Made by a program: the position numbers and the translations under genes
Source of the DNA: Pseudanabaena sp. M53BS1SP1A06MG
GTDB lineage: Bacteria; Cyanobacteriota; Cyanobacteriia; Pseudanabaenales; Pseudanabaenaceae
Reading direction: 5' to 3'
Length of the DNA: 64,000 nucleotides
Assembly (NCBI GenBank): GCA_020404105.1
Contig: JADBWH010000090.1
Coordinates: 1 to 64,000, forward strand
Notes under the pieces: generated by a model
The model's database searches: none
Told to the model about the DNA's origin: nothing
Seen by the model: the letters and a program-made list of their open reading frames with translations, nothing else
Part shown: positions 9,277 through 19,118 of the stretch, piece by piece
Layout of the letters: each line of letters opens with the position of its first letter
How positions within the stretch are numbered: position 1 is the stretch's first letter

Positions 9277-9516
9277 ATGGCGAGCGCAGCAATCATCTAC
9301 ATATCGATATCTGTAATTTTAGTAATTAGTGCAGGTATATTCTTTGTTAAAGCTATCCAGTCTTTAATATCAAAGAAATCAGTATCTGATCATAATGATC
9401 AAGTCATGTTTTTACGCCCTAATGACAAAGATCCTTTAGCTATTTCTAGCCAACGAGAAGAAATCATTGCTATGCTGGAACGGCAATTTGCTAGTAGCCC
9501 ATCATCTGACTCCTAG
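9277..9516 (+). CDS. Small single-TM protein upstream of ftsQ, unknown function
   Basis: From ATG 9277 the product is 79 residues: one hydrophobic segment (AAIIYISISVILVISAGIFFV, ~3-23), a basic stop-transfer (KAIQSLISKKS), then a polar cytoplasmic tail containing QREEIIAMLERQFA. The frame reaches back to TTG 9217 but the ATG gives the better membrane topology. It ends 24 bases before ftsQ and probably shares its transcript. I cannot assign a family. Confidence 0.6.
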   Translation: MASAAIIYISISVILVISAGIFFVKAIQSLISKKSVSDHNDQVMFLRPNDKDPLAISSQREEIIAMLERQFASSPSSDS

Positions 9517-9540
9517 CGGCACAAGTAGGTAAGGGCAAAG

Positions 9541-10353
9541 ATGACGCTTGAATTCCCGATCTCCAGTGGAGAGGCAGACTATGTGGCTCGCCGCAAACAA
9601 CTGCGAAAACAACGCCGCCTTCGCATTTTTCAACGTGTGTGGCAATTAGTATTTATCACAGGGCTGACAGGTGGAATGTTGTGGGTTGCCGTACTGCCAG
9701 AATGGCAATTGCGTAGCTCAAATCAGGTTGAAATTGAGGGTAATAAATTACTCTCTAAAGAAACTATTAAGAAATCCCTGTCGATTCAATACCCACAATC
9801 AATTTTTCAGATTCAGCCACAGGTAATAGCCGCTCAGCTAGAAGCGTCAGCACCCGTTTCCAAAGTTTCAGTATCTCGTACTATTTTCCCATCAAAGTTA
9901 ACTATCCAAGTCCAAGAGCGTCTGCCAATCGCTAACTCCACACGCAACAATCAGCAAGGCTTTCTCGATGCTGAGGGAGTTTGGATGCCCGCTAAGGTAT
10001 ATCCATCTAATATTACTAAGCCAAATCTTACAGTTCTAGAGTCAACTAATCGGAGATTTGAACAATGGTCAACTTTGTATCGACAAGTTAGCCAAAGTCA
10101 GGTCAAAATATCGCATGTGGATATTAGGGATGAATCAAATCTAATTTTAAATACTGAGCTAGGCTTAGTATATTTTGGCACATACAAACCCTCACTATTT
10201 AGCACACAGTTAGATACACTTGATCGACTTAGAATCTTACCTGAACAGTTGAAATCTAAAAATTTCAACTATATTGATTTAAGCCAACCTGCTAACCCAA
10301 TTTTAGAAATGCATATCCAACCCAAGGATAAATTTTCGGAAACAAGATATTAA
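9541..10353 (+). CDS. ftsQ: Cell division protein FtsQ (POTRA domain)
   Basis: A basic cytoplasmic N-terminus (RRKQLRKQRRLR) precedes one transmembrane helix (~35-55). A POTRA-type region follows (VEIEGNKLLSKETIKKSL..., ~60-130) and then a FtsQ/DivIB beta domain with VSRTIFPSKLTIQVQERLP and GFLDAEGVWMP. FtsQ links cytoplasmic FtsZ-ring assembly to septal wall synthesis. It lies about 140 bases upstream of ftsZ, the order usual in cyanobacteria. No murC/murB is seen immediately upstream; a small membrane protein occupies that place. Confidence 0.9.
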   Translation: MTLEFPISSGEADYVARRKQLRKQRRLRIFQRVWQLVFITGLTGGMLWVAVLPEWQLRSSNQVEIEGNKLLSKETIKKSLSIQYPQSIFQIQPQVIAAQLEASAPVSKVSVSRTIFPSKLTIQVQERLPIANSTRNNQQGFLDAEGVWMPAKVYPSNITKPNLTVLESTNRRFEQWSTLYRQVSQSQVKISHVDIRDESNLILNTELGLVYFGTYKPSLFSTQLDTLDRLRILPEQLKSKNFNYIDLSQPANPILEMHIQPKDKFSETRY

Positions 10354-10492
10354 ATAGCCATTTTAAGGCTATTATTGTTTTTTCTGTTAGATTTAAATTA
10401 TAAATCGGATTTCTAACTCGAAAGGGGTTTAAGCTTAGCGAAATCTAAAGAGTATCAGTACAAACGATTCAATTTATGACATCCCTCGATAA

Positions 10493-11785
10493 ATGATATC
10501 TCAAAACAACTGGTCAGATTTGGACTCAAATGGTTCAGGAAACGGAGAAGTAGACGTGGAAATAGATGAACTTTCTGAGTTTTCAAATAACTCTAGATCA
10601 AATCTAAGTCACTCTCACAATCGTATGAAGCAGCAGTTAGGCGTTGATGCAAGAGCGGATAATATCATGTTGGGCAGTGTTGCAAAAATTAAAGTAATTG
10701 GTGTTGGTGGTGGCGGCGGCAACGCTGTAAATCGCATGATTGCGAGTGATGTAGTTGGCGTAGAGTTTTGGTCATTTAATACCGATGCCCAAGCTCTTCT
10801 CCAATCCTCTGCATCTAAACGCTTTCAAATGGGGCAAAAGCTGACCAGAGGTTTAGGTGCTGGCGGCAACCCTGCGATCGGTCAAAAAGCTGCCGAAGAG
10901 TCCCGTGATGACATCGCTGCTGCCGTTGAAGGAGCCGACTTAGTATTTATTACCGCAGGTATGGGTGGTGGCACAGGCACTGGAGCCGCACCAATTATTG
11001 CCGAAGTAGCTAAAGAAGCAGGTGCATTGACCGTAGGGATTGTCACTCGCCCATTTACCTTTGAAGGTAGAAGACGCGGACAACAAGCTGAAGAAGGGAT
11101 TGCTGGTTTACAGAGTCGAGTCGATACGCTCATTGTGATCCCCAATGATAAATTGTTATCGGTGATCTCTGAACAAACCCCCGTCCAAGAGGCTTTTCGA
11201 GTTGCCGATGACATTCTGCGTCAAGGTGTACAGGGAATTTCTGACATCATCATGATTCCTGGATTAGTTAACGTGGACTTTGCCGATATTCGCGCAGTAA
11301 TGGCAGATGCAGGCTCAGCGATGATGGGTATTGGCATTGGTTCAGGCAAATCTAGAGCCAGAGAAGCTGCGATGACGGCAATTTCATCGCCATTATTAGA
11401 AACATCAGTTGAAGGAGCTAGTGGCGTTGTCTTTAACATCACAGGTGGCGAAGATATGACCCTTCATGAAGTCAATGCAGCAGCGGAAACTATCTATGAA
11501 GTTGTTGACCCAAATGCCAATATTATTTTTGGTGCAGTGATTGATCCTAAGCTAGATGGTGAAATTAGGATTACTGTAATTGCAACGGGGTTTGCTCCAA
11601 AGACACACCCTGCGATCCCACCTCAAATTTCTAAGCGATCGCCTCAGTCTCTAACATCCTCTTCAAAGTCAACTTTAGCTCCTCCGACTAGTACCTCACA
11701 AAGTACTTCGCAATCAGAAATTAAGATCAGTAAGCCTGGATTAGATATTCCCGACTTTTTACAGCGTCGTCGCCCACCAAAATAA
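10493..11785 (+). CDS. ftsZ: Cell division GTPase FtsZ
   Basis: The tubulin-like GTPase has [17 protein letters not shown] (~63-79), the tubulin signature GGGTGTG (~159-165) and the [15 protein letters not shown] region that supplies the T7 loop. It polymerises into the division ring. An N-terminal extension of ~55 residues is rich in Asn/Ser. A variable Ser/Pro/Thr linker leads to the C-terminal peptide [11 protein letters not shown], which binds partners such as SepF or ZipN. The start is ATG 10493. The gene is followed by a strong terminator. Confidence 0.98.
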   Translation: MISQNNWSDLDSNGSGNGEVDVEIDELSEFSNNSRSNLSHSHNRMKQQLGVDARADNIMLGSVAKIKVIGVGGGGGNAVNRMIASDVVGVEFWSFNTDAQALLQSSASKRFQMGQKLTRGLGAGGNPAIGQKAAEESRDDIAAAVEGADLVFITAGMGGGTGTGAAPIIAEVAKEAGALTVGIVTRPFTFEGRRRGQQAEEGIAGLQSRVDTLIVIPNDKLLSVISEQTPVQEAFRVADDILRQGVQGISDIIMIPGLVNVDFADIRAVMADAGSAMMGIGIGSGKSRAREAAMTAISSPLLETSVEGASGVVFNITGGEDMTLHEVNAAAETIYEVVDPNANIIFGAVIDPKLDGEIRITVIATGFAPKTHPAIPPQISKRSPQSLTSSSKSTLAPPTSTSQSTSQSEIKISKPGLDIPDFLQRRRPPK

Positions 11786-11802
11786 CAATCTAACAATCTA
11801 AT

Positions 11803-11862
11803 AATCACAGAAAACTTTTGAAAGCTTCTCTTTGCTAAGCTTTCAAAAGTTTTCTGTGATTT
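11803..11862 (+). terminator. ftsZ terminator
   Basis: A long hairpin has arms starting AATCACAGAAAACTTTTGAA and its complement, around a short CTCTTTGCTAA-type loop. It begins 18 bases after the ftsZ stop. The gene downstream is in the same direction but 190 bases away. Confidence 0.75.
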
Positions 11863-12054
11863 CAATTCATTGCCAATCCCTGTAACTTAGCAATCCTAAT
11901 CATGAACAGATGATGCTTGACATAGTTTTTTATCCGAATAAGCGATCTCAACCCGCAAAAAATAATCTAATTTAATCGTAAACAGATGCTGAGAATAGCG
12001 GATTAGGCGTGACAATAGTAAGTAGATGGCTATGTTACCTCCCAATAAATTGCA

Positions 12055-13053
12055 GTGACACACTTAACGACTACTAGGCACGGACTTCACAGATTACCAT
12101 CTCTTAATAGTGGTGAAGATCGACTGAGGCTGTTTGCTGGCTCGGCAAACTTACCACTTGCCCAAGAGATTTCCCGTTATTTAGGTATAGAACTCGGTCC
12201 TATGGTGCGAAAAAATTTCGCCGATGGGGAAGTCTATGTGCAAGTACAGGAATCGATTCGGGGTTGTGATGTTTATTTGCTCCAACCTACCTGTCGCCCT
12301 GTTAATGACAATTTGACTGAATTGTTAATTATGATTGATGCTTGCCGTCGTGCATCGGCAAGGCAAATTACCGCCGTGATGCCCTATTACGGTTATGCTC
12401 GCGCTGATCGCAAAACCGCAGGACGTGAATCGATCACCGCAAAACTAGTGGCTAACTTGATTGTGCAATCTGGAGCTGATCGCGTTATTGCTATGGATTT
12501 GCACTCAGCACAGATTCAGGGATATTTTGATATTCCCTGTGACCACGTCTATGGCGCTCCCGTTTTGTTAGACTATCTCAGCGAAAAGAGACTCCCCGAT
12601 TTAGTGGTGGTTTCTCCCGATGTGGGAGGCGTAGCTCGTGCTCGCGCCTTTGCGAAAAAGCTCAATGATGCTCCCCTAGCCATCATTGATAAGCGTCGCC
12701 AAACTCACAACGTGGCTGAAGTGATGAATGTAATTGGGGATGTTTCGGGTAAAACTGCTGTACTTGTCGATGACATGATCGATACCGCAGGCACTATTTA
12801 TGAGGCCGCCAAGCTGCTTAGAAAAGAGGGGGCTAGACAAGTTTATGCCTGTGCTACCCATGCGATTTTTTCACCACCAGCAATCGAGCGACTTTCCAGT
12901 GGAGTATTTGAAGAAGTCATCGTGACTAACTCCACTCCTGTAAGACAGGAGAACTATTTTACTCAACTGCGGGTTTTATCAGTTGCTGACCTATTGGGTG
13001 AAACGATTTGGCGTGTGCATGAAGATACTTCTGTAAGTAGTATGTTTCGGTAG
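12055..13053 (+). CDS. prs: Ribose-phosphate pyrophosphokinase
   Basis: The Prs blocks are in order: LRLFAGSANLPLAQEI, KNFADGEVYVQVQESIRG, MPYYGYARADRKTAGRESITAKL (ATP-binding flexible loop region), MDLHSAQIQGYFDIP, and the PRPP-binding motif VLVDDMIDTAGT (~240-251). Prs makes PRPP from ribose 5-phosphate and ATP for nucleotides, His and Trp. Length 332 is typical of cyanobacterial enzymes, which have a short N-terminal extension. The start is GTG 12055. It appears monocistronic. Confidence 0.97.
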   Translation: MTHLTTTRHGLHRLPSLNSGEDRLRLFAGSANLPLAQEISRYLGIELGPMVRKNFADGEVYVQVQESIRGCDVYLLQPTCRPVNDNLTELLIMIDACRRASARQITAVMPYYGYARADRKTAGRESITAKLVANLIVQSGADRVIAMDLHSAQIQGYFDIPCDHVYGAPVLLDYLSEKRLPDLVVVSPDVGGVARARAFAKKLNDAPLAIIDKRRQTHNVAEVMNVIGDVSGKTAVLVDDMIDTAGTIYEAAKLLRKEGARQVYACATHAIFSPPAIERLSSGVFEEVIVTNSTPVRQENYFTQLRVLSVADLLGETIWRVHEDTSVSSMFR

Positions 13054-13574
13054 AGATCCCCAAAAATTACCTCTGGTATGGTTCTAACTGGAAAGCTTGC
13101 ATTTCGGAATTATATTTAATTAAAAAAAATGTGCATCACGATACAAACTACAATGATGTAGTAAGTTTAAGTGGAAATAATCGCTTATTATTTTAGATAC
13201 TTTATCTAGGTTGAATCTATATATTGATGAATTCTAAATAAGTTAAGAATAGCTCTAACCGTTTATTTTTAACTTTTACAGAATTTTTTTAAGATATAGA
13301 CATTTACGCTATATGTACAGATTAGCTTTTTGCTAATGTTTACTTTCAAAGTATATGAAAGCTAACATAAACAAATTAAGTTGATTGTGTGCTGGCATAC
13401 TTTCCTAACAAACCATACCAAATCTTTCAATGTGGCTGGTGAGGTATAAAGATGGTAGTTATTTAGCCTCAAGGCAATGCCTACCATTATTTTGGTAAAC
13501 TCTCCAACGATTATTTGTACTCTGCTTTAGTTCATTTTTTATTTCTTATTTTTGGTTAAAGAGGGTGTATAAGA
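13054..13574. other. Long AT-rich leader region upstream of ntcA
   Basis: No gene-like frame is seen in these 520 bases. The stretch is very AT-rich and ends in an AGAGGG ribosome-binding site before the TTG start of ntcA. Its length suggests regulated promoters. One near-match to the NtcA site is listed separately. Confidence 0.5.
13387..13400 (+). promoter_or_regulatory. Possible NtcA-type site upstream of ntcA
   Basis: GTGTGCTGGCATAC has the form GTR-N8-TAC, one base away from the canonical NtcA site GTA-N8-TAC. It lies about 175 bases before the ntcA start. ntcA is autoregulated in other cyanobacteria, so a site here is expected, but I do not see a -10 box at the usual ~22-base distance. 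Confidence 0.25.
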
Positions 13575-14237
13575 TTGGCTGACCGTGCTCTTGTTGAAGT
13601 CTTTCGCGAAATGAATGGGGGAATGTTTCCACCCATGACAGAAACGTTTGAACGCGGTAAGACAATTTTCTTTCCTGGTGATCCTGCGGAGCGTTTTTAC
13701 TTTTTGGTTAAAGGCGCAGTTAAACTGTCGAGAGTTTACGAAGCAGGTGAAGAAATCACCGTTGCTCTATTGCGTGAAAATAGTGTTTTTGGCGTTTTGT
13801 CCTTAATTACAGGTAATCGTTCCGATCGCTTTTATCATGCGGTTGCCTTTACGCCTGTGGAGTTGCTTTCTGTACCGATTGATCAAGTCGAGAAAGCGCT
13901 CAAAGAAGATCCTGAGTTACCGATGGTGCTATTGCGCGGTTTATCATCACGGATTTTGCAGACGGAGATGATGATCGAGACACTGGCTCATCGTGATATG
14001 GGATCAAGGCTAGTGAGCTTTTTATTAATTCTCTGTCGTGACTTTGGTACGCCTTCCTCAGATGGTGTGACGATTGACTTAAAGCTTTCGCATCAGGCGA
14101 TCGCGGAGGCGATCGGCTCAACACGGGTAACTGTTACTAGACTACTTGGAGATCTTCGCAAACAAAAGATGATTGCTATTTCTAAAAAACGCATCACTGT
14201 GCACAACCCCATCGAATTAGGTCAACAGTTTGCATAA
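13575..14237 (+). CDS. ntcA: Global nitrogen regulator NtcA (CRP/FNR family)
   Basis: The N-terminal cyclic-nucleotide-like effector domain has [20 protein letters not shown] and [35 protein letters not shown]-terminal winged helix carries [30 protein letters not shown] (~170-199). These blocks are nearly invariant in NtcA and separate it from other CRP-family members. NtcA binds 2-oxoglutarate and PipX and activates nitrogen-assimilation genes. The start is TTG 13575 with AGAGGG upstream. The 220-residue length is normal. Confidence 0.97.
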   Translation: MADRALVEVFREMNGGMFPPMTETFERGKTIFFPGDPAERFYFLVKGAVKLSRVYEAGEEITVALLRENSVFGVLSLITGNRSDRFYHAVAFTPVELLSVPIDQVEKALKEDPELPMVLLRGLSSRILQTEMMIETLAHRDMGSRLVSFLLILCRDFGTPSSDGVTIDLKLSHQAIAEAIGSTRVTVTRLLGDLRKQKMIAISKKRITVHNPIELGQQFA

Positions 14238-14332
14238 GTTCAATATATATCTATCTACTTAGTGAAAATTATTGTGTCTCAATGGTTTGAGGGATAACAC
14301 CTTCTGAAACCATCTAACACTGCTTTATAGTA

Positions 14333-14409
14333 ATCCTAAATGGTTTGAGGAAGCGCACCCATTAGGGCTAAGCTTCCTCAAACCAAAAAATCTATAAATG
14401 ATTTAGGAA
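14333..14409. repeat. Palindromic element / ntcA terminator hairpin
   Basis: Arms TGGTTTGAGGAAGC (14341-14354) and GCTTCCTCAAACCA (14372-14385) are perfect. Weaker outer arms read ATCCTAAAT and ATGATTTAGGA. A half copy (AATGGTTTGAGG) also occurs at 14281-14292. It lies between ntcA and secG and could act as a terminator, although it looks more like a dispersed repeat. Confidence 0.6.
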
Positions 14410-14484
14410 TGCTATGTATTTCTAAATGTAATTGCTAATGCGTTAAGCTGTTTATAGACAAATACTTTAAGAAACATATCTAAA

Positions 14485-14823
14485 ATGTACGGAACCTTAA
14501 AAGCAGTTTGGGCAGTGGTTGCAGTATGCCTAGTAGTTTTAATTTTATTGCATAGCCCCAAAAGTGATGGTCTAGGTGGCTTTAGTGGTCAGGCACAACT
14601 ATTTTCAAGTACCAAGAGTGCAGAAACAACTCTCAATCGAGTGACTTGGTTCCTGACAGCAGCATTTTTAGGCTTAACCGTTGTCCTCAGTGGTGGTTGG
14701 TTCACAGCCCCAACAGCCGTAACAGCCCCAGTCCCTCAGGTTGCTCCATCAACCAAGAATATTCCTGATGCTAAGCCCATTCCCCTGAATTTACCTGCGA
14801 CAACTCCTGAAAAGCCTGAGTAA
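14485..14823 (+). CDS. secG: Preprotein translocase subunit SecG
   Basis: Two hydrophobic helices (~9-24 and ~55-73) flank a conserved cytoplasmic loop, HSPKSDGLGGFSGQAQLFSS, which is the SecG signature. SecG assists SecYEG translocation in the cytoplasmic or thylakoid membrane. A proline/alanine-rich tail of ~35 residues follows the second helix and extends the protein to 112 residues, a little beyond the ~75 typical of the family. The gene is single, with an ATG start. Confidence 0.92.
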   Translation: MYGTLKAVWAVVAVCLVVLILLHSPKSDGLGGFSGQAQLFSSTKSAETTLNRVTWFLTAAFLGLTVVLSGGWFTAPTAVTAPVPQVAPSTKNIPDAKPIPLNLPATTPEKPE

Positions 14824-14976
14824 TAACATGAAGGTGTCATGACGTTAACTTTAACTAAATCCAGCGATCGCAACAGTCATCAGATATTGTTGCCATCTAT
14901 TCCATTCGATGGGAAACATATTAGGCGATCGCTGTGATTTGGATAAAAATGCGTTAATTTTTCATGTGTTAATTTG

Positions 14977-15597
14977 TCAAGCGTGACAATGAGCTAATGA
15001 AAACTGTACTTCAAGTGGAGAATTAAACAATGCCTGATCAACTTGAAAGAATAATTCTTGGGTATTGTCAGAGTTAACAATCACCACATCTGCAAGTTCG
15101 ATTTTTTCCGATTGAGACATTTGACTAGAAATTCTTTGTTTTGCTTCGGATTCTAATAAATGATTACGTTTCATGAGTCTTTGGAGTTGTTCTTTGGGAT
15201 CGCAGGTGATTGTCCAAATTTCGGTGACTAAGTTCTCCATTTTTGCCTCAAATAGTAAAGGGATCACCATGATGACAGTTGCTGGGGCAAGGCGATGCGA
15301 CTCATTTAATAGGCATTCTTGAACATATGGATGAATTAAGGATTCGAGCCATTTACGTTCGCTCACACTCTCAAAAACAATTGTTCCTAATTTACGGCGA
15401 TCAAGGTTGCCTTGTTGATCTAGGATTAACTTGCCGTAACGATCGCTAAGTTTTGCGAGGCGATCGCCAGTTAGAGCTTGTCTAGCGTAAATATCTGCAT
15501 CCAGAATCGGTAAACCATAGGTATCGTGCAGATAATCAGAAACCGTAGTTTTACCTGTGGCAATGCCTCCTGTGATGCCGATAATGCGTTGGGTCAT
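14977..15597 (-). CDS. coaE: Dephospho-CoA kinase
   Basis: A P-loop near the N-terminus (IIGITGGIATGKTTVSDYL), the LPILDADIYAR segment, LIHPYVQE, VIPLLFEAK and a C-terminal DVVIVNSD motif identify CoaE, which phosphorylates dephospho-CoA in the last step of CoA synthesis. The frame extends to 15648, but ATG 15597 (MTQRIIGITGG) is the standard start. The longer form would translate through one arm of a 22-base inverted repeat. Product length is about 206 residues, normal for the family. Confidence 0.95.
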   Translation of the reverse strand: MTQRIIGITGGIATGKTTVSDYLHDTYGLPILDADIYARQALTGDRLAKLSDRYGKLILDQQGNLDRRKLGTIVFESVSERKWLESLIHPYVQECLLNESHRLAPATVIMVIPLLFEAKMENLVTEIWTITCDPKEQLQRLMKRNHLLESEAKQRISSQMSQSEKIELADVVIVNSDNTQELFFQVDQALFNSPLEVQFSLAHCHA

Positions 15598-15601
15598 GTG
15601 T

Positions 15602-15662
15602 TTAAATAGGCTAATTTGAGAATCTTTGACAAAGCTAAACATTCTCAAATTAGCCTATTTAA
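15602..15662. repeat. 22-bp inverted repeat filling the coaE / SemiSWEET divergent region
   Basis: Perfect arms of 22 bases (15602-15623 and 15641-15662, sharing the core AAATAGGCTAATTTGAGAAT) are separated by 17 bases. They occupy nearly all of the 72 bases between the two divergent start codons. The hairpin therefore lies in the promoter or leader of both genes rather than downstream of either, which is unusual for a terminator-like structure. Confidence 0.7.
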
Positions 15663-15669
15663 GTGACTT

Positions 15670-15924
15670 ATGAACTTTATTAATATTCTTGGATTTACGG
15701 CTGCGACTTTAACAACCCTTGCATTTTTACCTCAGGTAATCCAAGTCTGGCGATCGCGATCGACTAAGGATATTTCTTTACCAATGTTAATTACTTTCAT
15801 TGCGGGGATCACTCTTTGGCTAGTTTATGGGCTCTTGGTCAAGGCTGAGCCGATTTACATTGCAAATGGAGTGACACTTGTTTTGAATCTCACAATTTTA
15901 CGCTTCAAACTAAAGTATGGCTAG
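15670..15924 (+). CDS. SemiSWEET-type (MtN3/PQ-loop) small transporter
   Basis: Three hydrophobic helices in 84 residues form a single triple-helix bundle, as in bacterial SemiSWEETs. The first helix carries LAFLPQVIQVWRSRSTKDIS, containing the PQ motif and the conserved RSRSTKDIS loop; the third helix has IANGVTLVLNLTIL. SemiSWEETs dimerise to make a sugar uniporter; the substrate here is not predictable. The ATG start lies 8 bases after the inverted repeat. Confidence 0.88.
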   Translation: MNFINILGFTAATLTTLAFLPQVIQVWRSRSTKDISLPMLITFIAGITLWLVYGLLVKAEPIYIANGVTLVLNLTILRFKLKYG

Positions 15925-15987
15925 CTGCAATAAAAGTTAAAATTTATTACGCAGGACTTGTTTTTTATAATTTTCAACTCAGTTAAC

Positions 15988-16713
15988 ATGACATCTTTTA
16001 GCACTTTCTTTTCTAGCTATGCCACTCATTTTGTGATGTTGAGTTTGATTTTGACTTTTGCGATCGCCCATAGTGGGCTTGCCGCATTACGGATTTGGGC
16101 GGAGTCAAAGATTGGAGAGAGGCTATACCGAGTTTTGTTTGCCTTAGTAAGTATTCCCCTTGCAGTCGTCCTATTTATTTTTTACTTCAACCACCGCTAT
16201 GACGGGGTGCAGTTGTGGAATGTGCAAGGGATTTCAGGAATTCATGAGTTTGTTTTAGGTTTATCGGCGATCGCCTTTTTATTTCTCTATCCAGCGACAT
16301 TCAATCTAGGAGAAGTTGCGGCGATCCAAAAGCCACAGGTGCATTTATTTGAGACGGGGATCACGCGCATCAGTCGCCATCCCCAGCTAATTGGGATGAC
16401 TCTTTGGTGCTTTGCCCATACGCTCTGGCTCGGTACATCTTTTGCTCTGACCACAGCGATCGCTCTAGTTAGTTACCATTCATTTGCAGTTTGGCATGGG
16501 GATCATCGTTTATTTAAGCGTCATGGGGATGCATTTCTAGCGCTCAAGGAACGGACTTCTGTTGTGCCATTTCTAGCGATCGCCCAAGGTCGTCAACAAT
16601 TAGTGCTCAAAGAATTTATCCGTCCTGCTTATATTGGTGTTGCCATAACCGTTGTGTTATTTCGTTGGTTGCATCCCATCGTTATTACTGCTTCGGCAAA
16701 TGTGAACTGGTAG
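15988..16713 (+). CDS. NnrU-family membrane protein, Z-ISO-like
   Basis: Six or so hydrophobic segments are visible. The family signatures are AIAHSGLAALR (~23-33), GITRISRHPQLIGMTLWCFAHTLWLG (~129-154) and a later SYHSFAVWHGDHRLFKRHGDAF. NnrU domains are homologous to plant 15-cis-zeta-carotene isomerase (Z-ISO), whose heme-binding histidines fall in such segments, so a carotenoid-isomerase role is possible in a cyanobacterium. That role is inferred. ATG 15988 is preferred over TTG 15958. The gene ends 5 bases from the convergent sasA stop. Confidence 0.8.
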   Translation: MTSFSTFFSSYATHFVMLSLILTFAIAHSGLAALRIWAESKIGERLYRVLFALVSIPLAVVLFIFYFNHRYDGVQLWNVQGISGIHEFVLGLSAIAFLFLYPATFNLGEVAAIQKPQVHLFETGITRISRHPQLIGMTLWCFAHTLWLGTSFALTTAIALVSYHSFAVWHGDHRLFKRHGDAFLALKERTSVVPFLAIAQGRQQLVLKEFIRPAYIGVAITVVLFRWLHPIVITASANVNW

Positions 16714-16718
16714 AGCTT

Positions 16719-17834
16719 TTAGTAGACAGGTAGCGTAAAGCGGAAACAACTGCCTTTTTTACCGATCGCATCATCAACCCAAATATGACCATAGTGAGCA
16801 GTAATAATCCGCCGACAGAGAGATAAACCAATACCATAACCATCTGCATCATCATCGCGTTCTAGGCGATAACGCTCCTCGAAAACGCGATCGCGCAATT
16901 CCGCAGGAATTCCTGGTCCATTATCAGTAATACTAACTTCAATTTTTTGAGCCGTACGATGCATCACAGTGATCTCAATTTTGCCGCCCTCAGGTGTGTA
17001 CTTGGTGGCATTACCTAAAAGATTAATTAAAACTTGTCGAATTTTTTCCTGATCGATATAGACAGGTGGAAGATCGGTGGGGATATCCTTGATAAGCTTT
17101 TGCATTTTCCCCTCTAAACATTTGTTGAAATAAAAATCACTAATGACACTATGACAAAGCTGATCAAACTGAATTTTTTGGCGTTGAGTCCGAAATTGTG
17201 CATTAGCTCCCCTTCCTGCCTCGAGAATATCGGTAATCATATTGTCTGCATCTCGCGCTTTATTACGGGCATGTTTGAGTAAACGCGACACCATTTGCGG
17301 ATCAATCTTTTCCCCACTTTTTTCGATCGTATCGATCGCTAATAAAATAGCTGTTAAAGGATTGCGTAAATCATGCGCCAACATGCCAAGGACGCGATCC
17401 TTAAAGCGCAATTGCTCCTCGATTTCGGCTTTTTCCTGTGACAAACGAAAAACATCATCCGCTAAATGTGCTAGCTCAGTCATATATTCAATATTTTGGG
17501 ATAGCTCAGGTGGATAATTATGGGCAGATTGTTCTAGTACCTGTTGTTCCCATGTATCCCAACAGTTTTCTAATTGCTTTATGAGATTTTTGCCCGCGAT
17601 CGTTTGTCGCGGTAAAGGTGATAGCTTAAGCAATGCAGGCGACATTACCACTTTAAATAGCTCTGCTAATTGTGGTTGCCCTGCGACATTGATGATTTGT
17701 AGTTCCGATGGACAAGCTTTTTCTCTTTGCAAAAATTCCTCTACTTCCTTGACTAAATCCTTTGCCTTAGGGCGATCGTCAATGAATAGTAGGAGTTGGA
17801 GGGTTGATTCAGGTAATGTTGGAATAGTCCTCAT
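16719..17834 (-). CDS. sasA: Circadian output histidine kinase SasA
   Basis: The N-terminal ~95 residues form a KaiB-like thioredoxin fold (LQLLLFIDDRPKAKDLV, LQIINVAGQPQLAELF, VVMSPALLKLSPLPRQTIAG). A coiled coil leads to a HisKA domain with phospho-acceptor H154 (MLAHDLRNPLTAIL) and a HATPase domain (N-box LINLLGNATKYTPEGG, DNGPGIP, GYGIGLSLCRRI). SasA binds KaiC and phosphorylates RpaA to transmit clock timing. Length 371 is normal. It is divergent from recJ with 58 bases between. Confidence 0.95.
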   Translation of the reverse strand: MRTIPTLPESTLQLLLFIDDRPKAKDLVKEVEEFLQREKACPSELQIINVAGQPQLAELFKVVMSPALLKLSPLPRQTIAGKNLIKQLENCWDTWEQQVLEQSAHNYPPELSQNIEYMTELAHLADDVFRLSQEKAEIEEQLRFKDRVLGMLAHDLRNPLTAILLAIDTIEKSGEKIDPQMVSRLLKHARNKARDADNMITDILEAGRGANAQFRTQRQKIQFDQLCHSVISDFYFNKCLEGKMQKLIKDIPTDLPPVYIDQEKIRQVLINLLGNATKYTPEGGKIEITVMHRTAQKIEVSITDNGPGIPAELRDRVFEERYRLERDDDADGYGIGLSLCRRIITAHYGHIWVDDAIGKKGSCFRFTLPVY

Positions 17835-17892
17835 TAGTTATCGGACTCGCAACGAATTTTAAGACATTCTTAACAATTATATTATTGTTCCC

Positions 17893-19071
17893 ATGAGTTT
17901 ACCTCAACAACGATGGCAGATTTCCGCTTCACAACCAGATTTATCGGAAGCGATCGCCAATGCTACAGGACTTTCTCCCATAGTCGCACAGGTTTTACTA
18001 AATCGTGGTATCAATACCCCTGAAGCTGCGAGGATATTCCTTGATCCTGATTTAGAGGAGTTACCAGATCCTAAACAGGAATTTCCTGACTTAATGATTA
18101 GTATTGATCAAATTGAGCAGGCTATTCAAAATGGAGATCGCATTACCATCTGCGGTGATTATGATGTCGATGGTATGACGAGTACGGCTTTGTTGATTCG
18201 GACTTTACGGTTGTTAGGGGCAAATGTGGAGTACGAAATTCCCAGTCGGATGTCTGAGGGCTACGGGATCAATCCACGCATTGTCCGAGATTGCCATGAA
18301 CGTGATGTGAAATTAATAATTACTGTGGATAATGGCATTGCCGCTTATGATGCGATCGCTTTAGCAAATTCCTTAAATATTTCTGTAATTGTCACTGATC
18401 ACCATGAAGTCCCCGAAGACCCCAGCAAAATCCCTCCTGCGACGGCAATCCTCAATCCTAAGTACCAAGTCGATCCCAATTCTCCCTACGCGGCGATCGC
18501 GGGAGTGGGTGTTGCCTATGTGCTGGCGTTGGAATTAAGCGATCGCTTTGGTAAACGTGCCGAGCTAGAAAATCCATTATTAGAATTATTTACCCTTGGC
18601 ACGATCGCTGATCTTGCCTCACTCACAGACATCAATCGTCGTTTGGTCAAAAAAGGTTTGCGCTTGCTATCGCAATCGAAGGTAATCGGCATTATTGCCC
18701 TAATCAACGAAACAGGCATTGCTAAGGATAAACAAACTGGGCTAAAACCTGAAGCAATCGGCTTTGGTTTAGGCCCTCGAATTAATGCGATCGGCAGAAT
18801 TGGCAATCCGCAGACGGTAATAGACCTTTTAACCAATGATGATATGGGGCAAGCGATCGCCTTGGCACAAGAATGTGAAGCGACTAATAAAGAGCGTCAA
18901 AAACTCTGCCAAGAAATTGAACAGGAGGCGATCGCCTATATGCGAAAACGGAAATCAGAAGGTTTTGACATTACGCAAGAGCGAGTTTTAGTAATTGTTG
19001 ATCGGGAGGTGCAAGATACTCTCTATACTTCTTCCAAGGGGGGAGAGTACCAAATAACAGAAGTATAGTCA
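17893..19071 (+). pseudogene. recJ: RecJ exonuclease, N-terminal half (gene split by insertion)
   Basis: Residues 1 to ~373 match the N-terminal DHH domain of single-strand 5'-3' exonuclease RecJ: CGDYDVDG (87-94), VDNGIA (~145), VTDHHEVPE with the DHH motif at ~169-171, and the IADLASL/GPRINAIGRI region. Homology stops after RVLVIVDRE. The last ~19 residues are unrelated, and the frame ends at 19069-19071. The missing half (DHHA1 and OB-like parts) resumes at 21218, about 2.2 kb downstream and also in an open frame. Alone this half lacks substrate-binding parts. It could still pair with the downstream half, but that is untested. Confidence 0.88.
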
Positions 19072-19118
19072 CCCTTTTTTAAGTTGCTATTATAAAGCTT
19101 AAGATAGGCAAAGTCATT

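Noticed and set aside
10882-11442. Minus-strand open frames inside ftsZ (110 and 73 codons)
   Set aside because: They lie opposite the conserved GTPase core of ftsZ, have low-complexity composition and no family pattern. They are shadows of codon bias.
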